Below, one piece after another: positions 1 to 6,136 of a stretch of 7,418 nucleotides of DNA (positions are counted from its first letter, which is position 1; each line of letters starts with the position of its first letter). The notes under the pieces are model-generated. The model was not told where the DNA came from, made no database searches, and worked only from the letters and a program-made list of their open reading frames with translations. The translations under genes and the position numbers were made by a program. The DNA comes from Acetobacteraceae bacterium (GTDB lineage: Bacteria; Pseudomonadota; Alphaproteobacteria; Acetobacterales; Acetobacteraceae), in assembly GCA_947476855.1 (NCBI GenBank), contig CANJSR010000243.1, positions 1 through 7,418 of the forward strand, read 5' to 3'.

Positions 1-1083
1 GATGCGGTCGTGATCCAGAAGCTGCGCCAGGCGGGCGCGATCATGATCGGCAAGCTGTCGACTCATGAATTCGCGATCGGGGGGCCGAGCCACGATCTGC
101 CGTTCCCGGCGGCGCGGAATCCGTGGAATCCGGATCATCATCCCGGGGGGTCTTCGTCGGGGTCTGGTTCGGGCGTCGCGGCTGGGCTGTTTCCGATGGC
201 GTTGGGCACGGATACCGGCGGATCGGTCCGCAATCCGGCCAGCGCCTGCGGGATCGTCGGGTTGAAGCCGACCTATGGGCTGGTGTCCCGGCGCGGGGTC
301 TTCCCGCTGTCCTATACCTTGGATCACGTCGGGCCGCTGACGCGCACGGTGGCGGACAATGCCCTGATGCTCGACACCATCGCCGGGTATGACCCGGAGG
401 ACCCGGGCAGTGCCGCCACCCAGTCCCGTTATTTCGGCCGCCTGCTCGGCCGGGGCGTGCGGGATTTGCGGATCGGCTTCGTCCGTCATTTCCATGAGAA
501 GGACATGCCGGCCCACCCCGAGGTGACCGCCGCGCTGGAAGACGTCGCGCGCGTGCTGCAGGCGGAGGGGGCGGAGGTCCACTCGGTGACACTGCCCTCG
601 CTGAACGAGTTCTCCGGCATCAACCGGGTGATCCTGGGCAGTGAGGCCTGGTCGATCCATGCCCCCTGGCTGCGCACCCGTCCCGGTGACTACGGCAAGC
701 TGGCGCGCCGCCGCCTGATGCCCGGGGCCTTCCTCAACGCGGGGGATTATGTGAGTTCCCAGCGGCGGCGATTGCAGTTGATCGCGGCGGTGGAGGACGT
801 GATGCGGGACTACGACGTCCTGATGTGCGCGAGTTCGATGGACCCCGCGAGCAACATCCATGACGACGTGGAGACGAATCGGACCTATCCGCGGCAGGCG
901 CGCACGCCGTTCAACACCACGGGCCATCCGGCGATCGCGATGATGTCGGGCCTGGCGTCAACCGGGTTGCCGACATCGGTGCAGTTCGTTGGCCGTAATT
1001 TTGACGAAGCCACGGTGTTCCGCGTGGCGGCGGCGTATGAGCGGGCGACCAACTGGGCGAGCCGCAAGCCGCCGATCGGGTAG
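1..1083 (+). CDS. Amidase-signature family hydrolase, 5' end outside the window
   Basis: Hydrolyses a C-N amide bond with a Ser-cisSer-Lys triad; the substrate cannot be told from sequence. The frame is open from base 1 (Asp-Ala-Val-Val-Ile), so the GTG at base 10 is an internal Val and not a start. Numbering from base 1, the visible signature is: GKLSTHEFA (residues 17-25), the glycine/serine loop GGSSSGSGSG (49-58), with Ser51 as the likely cis-Ser, and GTDTGGSVR (69-77), with Ser75 as the nucleophile. The 24-residue Ser-Ser spacing matches GatA and peptide amidase. The catalytic Lys normally lies in a K-D-N motif well before the Gly/Ser loop, so it is upstream of this window; Lys18 is conserved but not catalytic. 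The visible 360 residues suggest that about 100 are missing. The N-terminal third fits GatA, but the C-terminal part does not look like a tRNA amidotransferase and no gatB or gatC is visible, so I call it a generic amidase. It ends in TAG and is followed directly by a terminator hairpin. Confidence 0.93.
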   Translation, partial: DAVVIQKLRQAGAIMIGKLSTHEFAIGGPSHDLPFPAARNPWNPDHHPGGSSSGSGSGVAAGLFPMALGTDTGGSVRNPASACGIVGLKPTYGLVSRRGVFPLSYTLDHVGPLTRTVADNALMLDTIAGYDPEDPGSAATQSRYFGRLLGRGVRDLRIGFVRHFHEKDMPAHPEVTAALEDVARVLQAEGAEVHSVTLPSLNEFSGINRVILGSEAWSIHAPWLRTRPGDYGKLARRRLMPGAFLNAGDYVSSQRRRLQLIAAVEDVMRDYDVLMCASSMDPASNIHDDVETNRTYPRQARTPFNTTGHPAIAMMSGLASTGLPTSVQFVGRNFDEATVFRVAAAYERATNWASRKPPIG

Positions 1084-1091
1084 GCAACGGG

Positions 1092-1136
1092 ACCACCGGC
1101 GGGGGAGGCTCCGCCGGTGGTGCGTTGTTTGCTTTG
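1092..1136 (+). terminator. Rho-independent-like terminator after the amidase
   Basis: A perfect 11-bp inverted repeat, ACCACCGGCGG (1092-1102) with CCGCCGGTGGT (1111-1121), encloses an 8-base loop and starts 8 bases after the amidase stop. It is followed by GCGTTGTTTGCTTT (1122-1135), which is T-rich but interrupted. The stem is very stable. The broken T tract makes it a somewhat imperfect intrinsic terminator. It separates the amidase from the Hint gene, which therefore needs its own promoter. Confidence 0.8.
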
Positions 1137-1184
1137 GCCGGTGTTGGCTGGCACGCGGACGGCCATAGCTGGACACCACATTCA

Positions 1185-1299
1185 GCGCATTTTCGATATT
1201 TGTATCGTTGTATTGGCGTACGTATTTGTACGGATGGAATACCGGCGTTGGGAGGCGTACGGTCAGTATTATTTCAAACGAATTTATGGATTTTACGTC
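1185..1299 (+). promoter_or_regulatory. AT-rich upstream region of the Hint gene, probable promoter
   Basis: This leader is AT-rich for the window (30 of 60 bases G/C at 1201-1260, by hand count). Candidate elements are a TTGTAT (1200-1205) with TATTTG 17 bases later (1223-1228), and a good isolated -10-like TATTAT (1267-1272) without a well-spaced -35. The octamer GGCGTACG occurs twice (1215-1222 and 1254-1261), and CGTAC/GTACG also forms a small inverted repeat (1217-1221 and 1228-1232). GGGAGG at 1250-1255 resembles a Shine-Dalgarno but is about 44 bases from the ATG at 1300, too far to serve it. Since a terminator precedes this stretch, a promoter is expected here; which hexamers are used is uncertain. 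Confidence 0.4.
1215..1261. repeat. Direct repeat GGCGTACG x2, possible operator
   Basis: GGCGTACG lies at 1215-1222 and again at 1254-1261, 39 bases start to start (not far from four helical turns). The first copy overlaps the inverted repeat CGTAC-N6-GTACG. Its position upstream of the Hint gene would suit a repressor or activator site, but no regulator is identified and an octamer pair could arise by chance. Confidence 0.25.
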
Positions 1300-3015
1300 A
1301 TGGCGACATCATACGGCTGGGTTGGCGGTGCGCTTGGCTCATGGAACGATCCTGCATCCTGGACCGGGGGAGTAGCTGTTCCGGGACCCGAGGACAGCGT
1401 TCGGATCGTGGGGGAAACTGCAACTCCGCGTGGCTTCGCGAGCAGCGTGGTCCAGGGGCCTGGCACTGCGGACTTCATGAGCATCTACGGCGATGTCGTT
1501 CTCGACGGCACATTTGTTGTCGATGCAGTGTGGCTCAACAACCGCGATCACCTCGCCGACCCTCCCGTGGGCCGTCTGAGCATCGGCGCTGGGAGCGCTC
1601 TGACGGGGGACTCCCTCGTAGGGATCAGCGGAAACTCCCTGGTGGTCAATGGGGCTAACGTGACTTTGGCGGGAGACTTGTTCATCGCTTATGGGGCGGC
1701 GTTGTTCCGAAATGGCGCGACCATCGACGTCGGTAGCATGAATTTGACGTCAACCAGGGTGGTTCTCGACAGTACATCAAGCTTGACGGTCGGTGCGCAG
1801 GGCCAAGGAATTGCCGGGACGGTTGTGGTTGGTGCTGGAGGGCTCATTTATGCCCGGGTGTATCCGAATTTCGTTATGCCGTCGGTCATCAATGATGGGA
1901 CCATCGTGGGTGGCGGGTCATACACAGAGAACCATCTGGAAATCAATGGCGGGATCAACAATGGGCTTATAGTTGACGCTTACATTCTTGCCGCCGACTC
2001 AATAGCCGGATTTATCAACAATGGGACCATTCAGAGTGCTCACACTACCGTCATCGAAGGCGTGTCAGGCCCAGGATTAGTTGCATTGACACAGGGTGGC
2101 ACTCTTGTGGTCGGCGATGAGGTCACGACAGTTGTGGATTTTTCCGATGGCGCCGGGACACTGTGGGTGGGTATGTCCGGCCAGATGCCGGTCGATACTG
2201 AACTAACACTGACAAATTTCGGTCTTAATGAAGTCATTAAATTGACTAGTGCAATTACGTCCGCCACCTACACCACCCTTTCGAACTCAGAGGGTCGGCT
2301 CGACGTCGGAACGGAAGTCGGTTCGATCTCCTTCAACTTTGATGGTGCTTACACAGCCGCACCGTCGTTGCAGTTTGCTTATGGAACAGAAATCCGGCAG
2401 AGCGATTTTCAGCTTTACGGCGTATTCCCCGCCCCCGCCCCCTGCTTCGCAACCGGCACCAGGATCATGACCTCCACCGGCCAGGTCGCGGTCGAGGACC
2501 TGCGGGAAGGCAACCTCGTCAGGGTCGCTTGCACCGACGGCTTCCGACCCATCATCTGGATCGGCCACCGCCACGTCGACCTGGCCGCCCACCCGACGCC
2601 CGAGGCAGTGATGCCCGTCCGCGTCCGCTCCGGCGCCTTCGGCAACAACCTGCCCGAACGGGACCTGTTCCTCTCTCCCGATCACGCCGTGTTCCAGGAA
2701 GACGTGCTGATCCCGGTGAAGCACCTTCTGAACGGCACCTCGGTCGCACGGGTCCCTATGCAACGCGTCACCTACTGGCACGTCGAACTCGACCGACACG
2801 ACGTGCTGCTGGCCGAGGGGTTGCCGGTCGAGTCCTACCTCGACACGGGGGACCGATCCTCCTTCCAGAACGGCGGGGTGGTCGTGGCGATGCATCCGAC
2901 GTTCAATGCCATCAGCCGCGATGCCGGCGGCTGCGCCCCGCTGGTCATCACCGGCCCGGAACTGGCACGGACGCAGGCCACCCTCGTCCAACGCGAATCG
3001 GCGCGCGCGGCCTGA
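1300..3015 (+). CDS. Hint-domain protein with beta-helix-like N-terminal passenger
   Basis: The 571-residue product has two parts. Residues 1-~375 are rich in Gly, Val, Thr and Asn, lack predicted helices and begin with a W-x-G-G...W...P-G-P-x-D-x-V pattern common at the head of adhesin-like passengers. Residues 197-244 hold three spaced INDG/INNG motifs, as expected of beta-helix coils. After a Pro-Ala linker comes a Hint domain (Hint_2 type, residues ~382-525): CFATGTRI from Cys382, V-E-D-L, SPDH with His462 (the TxxH position), then YWHVELDRHDVLLAEG with His494 and His500. The tail ends in a GGCAPLVITGP segment typical of Acetobacteraceae Hint proteins. Hint modules can self-cleave at the Cys, and bacterial ones are linked to surface or secreted proteins. 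No Sec signal or membrane segment is visible, so a non-Sec export route is inferred. ATG 1300 is chosen because the passenger motif begins there; longer in-frame starts run into the terminator, though ATG 1234 stays possible. No Shine-Dalgarno is seen. Passenger and Hint halves differ strongly in GC. Confidence 0.85.
   Translation: MATSYGWVGGALGSWNDPASWTGGVAVPGPEDSVRIVGETATPRGFASSVVQGPGTADFMSIYGDVVLDGTFVVDAVWLNNRDHLADPPVGRLSIGAGSALTGDSLVGISGNSLVVNGANVTLAGDLFIAYGAALFRNGATIDVGSMNLTSTRVVLDSTSSLTVGAQGQGIAGTVVVGAGGLIYARVYPNFVMPSVINDGTIVGGGSYTENHLEINGGINNGLIVDAYILAADSIAGFINNGTIQSAHTTVIEGVSGPGLVALTQGGTLVVGDEVTTVVDFSDGAGTLWVGMSGQMPVDTELTLTNFGLNEVIKLTSAITSATYTTLSNSEGRLDVGTEVGSISFNFDGAYTAAPSLQFAYGTEIRQSDFQLYGVFPAPAPCFATGTRIMTSTGQVAVEDLREGNLVRVACTDGFRPIIWIGHRHVDLAAHPTPEAVMPVRVRSGAFGNNLPERDLFLSPDHAVFQEDVLIPVKHLLNGTSVARVPMQRVTYWHVELDRHDVLLAEGLPVESYLDTGDRSSFQNGGVVVAMHPTFNAISRDAGGCAPLVITGPELARTQATLVQRESARAA
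1888..2031 (+). repeat. INxG coil repeats in the passenger domain
   Basis: Three copies of I-N-(D/N)-G-(T/L)-I start at residues 197, 219 and 239 of the Hint protein, spaced 22 and 20 residues apart. The second and third share the exact 12-mer ATCAACAATGGG (1954-1965 and 2014-2025), 60 bases apart. A 20-22 residue period matches one turn of a right-handed beta-helix, with the Asn ladder at a turn. This is a degenerate protein repeat and not a DNA satellite. Confidence 0.65.
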
Positions 3016-3062
3016 CGCAACCGCCTTGACCCCATCCGCCGTCCTGAACATGGTGCGCCGCC

Positions 3063-3539
3063 ATGAGCACCCATGTGATCGAATACGAAGCCGTGGTCCT
3101 GCCGGAGTGGATCGACTCCAACGGCCACCTCAACCTCGCCTACTACGTCGTCATCTTCGACCTGGCGACCGACGGGTTCTATGACGCGCTCGGCATTGGC
3201 AATGCCTACCGGGAGGAGACGGGCAACTCCTGCTTTACCGCCGAGACGCACACGGTCTACGAGCGTGAAGTCCATGTCGGCGACAAGGTCATGGTCCGCT
3301 GCTGGCTGCTGGGCGCGGACAGCAAGCGCCTGCACTATTTTCACGAGATGTTTCACGTGGAGAGCGGCGACCGCGCGGCCGTGCAGGAACTGATGGCCCT
3401 GCATATAGATATGAATGTCCGCCGGGTCGCGCCCTACCCGCCCGACCGCCAGGCGATGCTGGCCGAGGCGGTGGCGAAATACGCGCCGGCCGAACTGCCC
3501 AAGGGCGCCGGCCGGCGGATCGGAATGCCCGGGAAGTAG
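3063..3539 (+). CDS. Hot-dog acyl-CoA thioesterase (betainyl-CoA thioesterase-like)
   Basis: A 158-residue single-domain hot-dog protein that should hydrolyse an acyl-CoA thioester in the cytoplasm, probably as a dimer or tetramer. The active-site segment is PEWIDSNGHLNLAYY (residues 14-28): Asp18 corresponds to the catalytic Asp of 4-hydroxybenzoyl-CoA-type thioesterases, followed by N-G-H and the central helix. TAETHTVYEREVHVGD and LHYFHEMFH form the later sheet strands. This pattern resembles the thioesterase that is often fused to, or encoded beside, L-carnitine dehydrogenase, so betainyl-CoA is a possible substrate; no carnitine genes are visible here. The ATG at 3063 places the conserved core at residue 7 and is sound, although no Shine-Dalgarno is seen before it. 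It starts 47 bases after the Hint stop with no terminator between, so read-through is possible. It is convergent with the usp gene, only 9 bases apart. Confidence 0.85.
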   Translation: MSTHVIEYEAVVLPEWIDSNGHLNLAYYVVIFDLATDGFYDALGIGNAYREETGNSCFTAETHTVYEREVHVGDKVMVRCWLLGADSKRLHYFHEMFHVESGDRAAVQELMALHIDMNVRRVAPYPPDRQAMLAEAVAKYAPAELPKGAGRRIGMPGK

Positions 3540-3548
3540 CCTCCGGGT

Positions 3549-4415
3549 TCAGTGGGCCATCAGCACCGGGATCGGCGCGTTTTCCAGCACCGCGCGGGTG
3601 AAGCCGCCGAACACGGCCTCCCGCAGGCGGGTGTGGCCATAGCCGCCCATCACCAGCAGGGTGGCCTTGGCGTCACGGGCTGCGTCCATGAGGACTTCCA
3701 CCGGTTCGGCCGACCCGCGCGGCAGGACCTTGATCTCCACCGTGTTGTGCCAGCGCAGGGCGGCGGCGAGCCTGGCGGGAGAGGGATCGGGGTCGGAGTC
3801 GGCGGACTCCTGGACAGTCAGGATGACGACCTTGCTCCCCTTGCCGATGAAGGGCAGCGCGGCGGCGACACCCTTGGCCGATTCGCGGGTGTTCTTCCAG
3901 GCCACGACCACCGGTCCGTCCAGCCCCGCCGGCGCCTGGTCGGGCGCGACGATCAGGGGCTTGCCGCTGTCCATCAACGCGGCTTCCAGCACATCCATTG
4001 CCACCAGACCGCCCTCGCGGCCCCGTCCGGCGATCACAAGGTCCGAGGTCCGGCCGTGTTCGGCGAGCCAGTCGGCCTCATTCCCAACCTCGGTGCGCCA
4101 TTCCCCGGTGACGCCGGGTGCGCCCGGCGAATCGGCCAGGGTGATGGCGTTCGCGGTGCGAAATGCGTTCCAGGCCTGCATCGCCGCCTGCTCCCGCGCC
4201 TCGGATTGCCCCTCCAGGTCCGCGATCATCGTATCGAGGCCGGCCGTGACGCCCATGTCGACCGAGGCCATGGTCGCGATTTCCCGCCGCACATCCGGGC
4301 GGACATGCAGCGCGACCAGATGGCTGTCGAACAGGCGGGCCGCGGCCAGGGCGGTCCCGAGGACGGCGGTGTCGTCGCTCGTGCCGGTTACCGGTACCAG
4401 GATCACTTTGGGCAT
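3549..4415 (-). CDS. Universal stress protein with two tandem UspA domains
   Basis: The 288-residue cytoplasmic protein carries two Usp folds. Domain 1 (about 2-158) opens with the strand KVILVPVTGT and ends with KPLIVAP. Domain 2 (about 167-287) opens with GPVVVAWKNT and ends with PIPVLMAH. The nucleotide-binding loop is clear in domain 2: G257-x2-G260-x9-G270 within GGYGHTRLREAVFGGFTR, lacking the Ser/Thr directly after the last Gly. Domain 1 has only GRGREGG (130-136) at that place and probably does not bind ATP well. Tandem Usps of this length commonly respond to stress or low oxygen. The start is supported by GAGGGAG (minus strand, 4431 to 4425), 9 bases before the ATG. It is transcribed divergently from the MFS gene, and the shared 126-base gap holds a perfect palindrome that may control it. 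The stop lies 9 bases from the convergent thioesterase stop. Confidence 0.92.
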   Translation of the reverse strand: MPKVILVPVTGTSDDTAVLGTALAAARLFDSHLVALHVRPDVRREIATMASVDMGVTAGLDTMIADLEGQSEAREQAAMQAWNAFRTANAITLADSPGAPGVTGEWRTEVGNEADWLAEHGRTSDLVIAGRGREGGLVAMDVLEAALMDSGKPLIVAPDQAPAGLDGPVVVAWKNTRESAKGVAAALPFIGKGSKVVILTVQESADSDPDPSPARLAAALRWHNTVEIKVLPRGSAEPVEVLMDAARDAKATLLVMGGYGHTRLREAVFGGFTRAVLENAPIPVLMAH

Positions 4416-4440
4416 TGTGGGCTGCTCCCTCGCATGGTCC

Positions 4441-4456
4441 GGCAGGTTGGCAGGTT
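4441..4456. repeat. Tandem octamer GGCAGGTT x2 upstream of usp
   Basis: GGCAGGTT is repeated exactly head to tail at 4441-4448 and 4449-4456, in the gap between the usp and MFS start codons. On the usp side it covers the expected core promoter if the palindrome at 4471-4486 acts as an upstream activator site. It could be a binding site or a chance duplication. Confidence 0.35.
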
Positions 4457-4470
4457 CGGCACCGGCCCGC

Positions 4471-4486
4471 GTTGACCCACGTCAAC
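4471..4486. promoter_or_regulatory. Palindrome GTTGAC-CCAC-GTCAAC, FNR/CRP-type candidate operator
   Basis: A perfect 6-bp inverted repeat with a 4-base spacer. The core TTGAC-N4-GTCAA has the geometry of FNR/FixK/ANR-family sites (TTGAT-N4-ATCAA), with C/G in place of the inner T/A. Its centre (4478.5) is 63.5 bases from the first base of both the usp ATG (4415) and the MFS ATG (4542). If it acts as a class II site at -41.5, transcripts would start near 4437 and 4520. No good -10 hexamer is visible on either side, as expected of an activator-dependent promoter. Usp genes are frequent FNR-family targets, which supports but does not prove the reading. Confidence 0.5.
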
Positions 4487-4541
4487 CGCGGTTCGGCGAT
4501 GCGGGCTTTCCCTTGCGGCGGCCACGCGCGACACTGAGCCC

Positions 4542-5990
4542 ATGTCGGATACGCCGCCAGCGCCCCCAACGACTCGGATCCGGACCACGCCGCGGACCCG
4601 GCTGACCGCCGTGATCGTGGCCTGCGCGCTGTTCATGCAGAACCTCGACTCGACGATGATCGCCACCGCCCTGCCGACGATGGCGGAGGCCTTCGGCTAC
4701 GACCCGGTGCGGATGAATGTCGCGCTGACGTCCTATCTGCTCAGCCTGGCGGTGTTCATCCCGGCCAGCGGCTGGATCGCCGACCGCTATGGCGCGCGGA
4801 ACGTGTTTCGCGCCGCGATCGTCGTGTTCACCCTCGGCTCGATCCTGTGCGGCCGGTCGCAGAGCCTGGAATTCCTGATCTTTGCCCGCATCCTCCAGGG
4901 GATCGGCGGGGCGATGATGGTGCCGGTCGGGCGGCTTCTGCTGCTTCGCACGGCGGCGAAGACCGAGCTTGTGGCCGCCATGGCGTGGCTCACGACTCCG
5001 GCGCTGCTGGGCCCTGTCCTGGGGCCACCGATCGGCGGGTTCATCGTCACCTATCTGGACTGGCGCTGGACATTCAACATCAACATCCCGATCGGCGTGC
5101 TGGGCTTCGTCCTGGTGACAATGTTCATCGAGGATGTGCGGGAGCCTCCACGGGGCGCCTTCGACGTGCGCGGGCTGATCCTGTCGGGCACCGCGCTGGC
5201 CGGGGTGATGTTCGGGCTGGAGACGCTGGGGCGCGGTATTACTCCCCCAGGCGTCAGTGAGGGGATGATCGCCACAGGCCTGGTCGCCGGCGTCCTGTAT
5301 GCGTGGCATGCGAGGCGGCACCCCGCGCCACTCCTGGATTTCACGCTGATGCGATTGCCGTGCTTCGGCGTGGCGTTCACGGCGATGATGCTGTTCCGCA
5401 CCGGCATCGGGGCGATCCCTTTCCTGCTGCCGCTGATGTTGCAGGTCGGATTCGGCAAATCGGCGATCGAGAGCGGGCTGATCACCTTCGCGAGCTCCGC
5501 CGGCGCCCTGCTGATGAAGCCGGCCGCCCAGACGGCGTTGAGACTGTTCGGTTTTCGCAACACCCTGGTCTGGAACGGGCTGTTTTCGGGCATCATGCTG
5601 GCCACCTGCGCGGCGTTCCGCCCGACATGGCCGGCGGCGGCGATCTACGCGATCCTGCTGGTCGGCGGGTTCCTGCGGTCACTGCAATTCACCGCCTACA
5701 ACACGCTGGCCTATGGCGACGTGCCGCGGGCGCGCATGAGTTCGGCCACGAGTCTCTACACCGCCGGCCAGCAGCTCGCGGCGACGATCGGCGTCTCGGC
5801 CGGGGCGGTTTCGCTGGAGCTGGCGCGGGTTTTCTCGGGCCATGTGGAGGCGGAACCAGCGGATTTCAGCGTCGCGTGGCTGGTCGTGGGCGGGCTGACC
5901 CTGGCCGCGGCCCCGGTGGCGTTGCTGATGCCCAGGACGGCGGGCGATGATCTGACGGGCCGGCAAACAGCTCCGAAGGCGGGGGAATAG
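4542..5990 (+). CDS. DHA2-family MFS drug/proton antiporter
   Basis: A 482-residue inner-membrane transporter of the EmrB/QacA type, expected to export hydrophobic compounds in exchange for protons. Visible motifs: D1, LDSTMIATALP (35-45) in TM1; motif A, GWIADRYGAR (77-86) in the loop after TM2; a TM4 arginine segment FARILQGIGGAMMVP (114-128); motif C, GPVLGPPIGGFIV (157-169), the antiporter signature in TM5; and DWRWTFNINIPIG (173-185), typical of DHA2 proteins. Two further central hydrophobic spans (about 210-230 and 241-255) fit the 14-TM topology. The length is normal and the reading frame intact. A Pro/Thr/Arg-rich cytoplasmic N-terminus (2-20) precedes TM1. No HlyD-type adaptor gene lies next to it, so an EmrAB-style tripartite pump is not supported. 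ATG 4542 has only a weak Shine-Dalgarno (CTGAG). It is divergent from usp across a palindrome. Substrate unknown. Confidence 0.92.
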   Translation: MSDTPPAPPTTRIRTTPRTRLTAVIVACALFMQNLDSTMIATALPTMAEAFGYDPVRMNVALTSYLLSLAVFIPASGWIADRYGARNVFRAAIVVFTLGSILCGRSQSLEFLIFARILQGIGGAMMVPVGRLLLLRTAAKTELVAAMAWLTTPALLGPVLGPPIGGFIVTYLDWRWTFNINIPIGVLGFVLVTMFIEDVREPPRGAFDVRGLILSGTALAGVMFGLETLGRGITPPGVSEGMIATGLVAGVLYAWHARRHPAPLLDFTLMRLPCFGVAFTAMMLFRTGIGAIPFLLPLMLQVGFGKSAIESGLITFASSAGALLMKPAAQTALRLFGFRNTLVWNGLFSGIMLATCAAFRPTWPAAAIYAILLVGGFLRSLQFTAYNTLAYGDVPRARMSSATSLYTAGQQLAATIGVSAGAVSLELARVFSGHVEAEPADFSVAWLVVGGLTLAAAPVALLMPRTAGDDLTGRQTAPKAGE

Positions 5991-6056
5991 CGCGTGGCCG
6001 CGATGCCACATGATGGGAAGCGACGGGTTTTGACCATCTCGGGCGGGGAAGCATTC

Positions 6057-6085
6057 TTGACACTCGTCACCCCCCCTTGTAGCAA
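6057..6085 (+). promoter_or_regulatory. Sigma-70-type promoter of the atp Fo operon
   Basis: A perfect -35 hexamer TTGACA (6057-6062) is followed after exactly 17 bases by TAGCAA (6080-6085), a 3-of-6 match to TATAAT. Transcription would begin near 6092, giving a leader of about 45 bases before the atpI ATG at 6137. The spacer contains a run of seven C (6070-6076). The position between the MFS stop and the first Fo gene fits. The -10 is weak, so the exact start is uncertain. Confidence 0.6.
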
Positions 6086-6136
6086 GCCCGCGCCTTCCGG
6101 AAAGGGGATGATCGTTCGAACATCCCGGGGGTGGAC

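Noticed and set aside
10..12. GTG at base 10 as the amidase start
   Set aside because: The frame is open through base 1, and family alignment requires about 100 more N-terminal residues including the catalytic Lys.
1117..1299. Upstream extension of the Hint gene to a GTG at 1117
   Set aside because: It would start inside the terminator stem, and its peptide has no resemblance to the passenger. ATG 1300 begins the recognisable W-x-G-G motif.
2287..3051. Long minus-strand open frame (254 codons) opposite the Hint region
   Set aside because: Antisense shadow of a GC-rich gene, with no recognisable domain and low-complexity Gly/Asp/Val content.
3527..3548. Possible bidirectional terminator between the thioesterase and usp stops
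   Set aside because: CCCGG/CCGGG gives only 5-6 pairs with a 10-base loop and no T tract; it overlaps coding sequence.
3552..4475. Plus-strand open frame (307 codons) opposite usp
   Set aside because: A shadow of the Usp gene, which has unmistakable Usp motifs on the other strand.
4482..5321. Long minus-strand open frame (279 codons) opposite the MFS gene
   Set aside because: Rich in Arg, His, Pro and Gln, typical of the antisense of a membrane-protein gene, and it overlaps the clear MFS frame.
5994..6038. Terminator after the MFS gene
   Set aside because: Only 5-bp repeats (GTGGC/GCCAC, GATGG/CCATC) with no T tract. Termination there may depend on Rho, but nothing in the sequence shows it.
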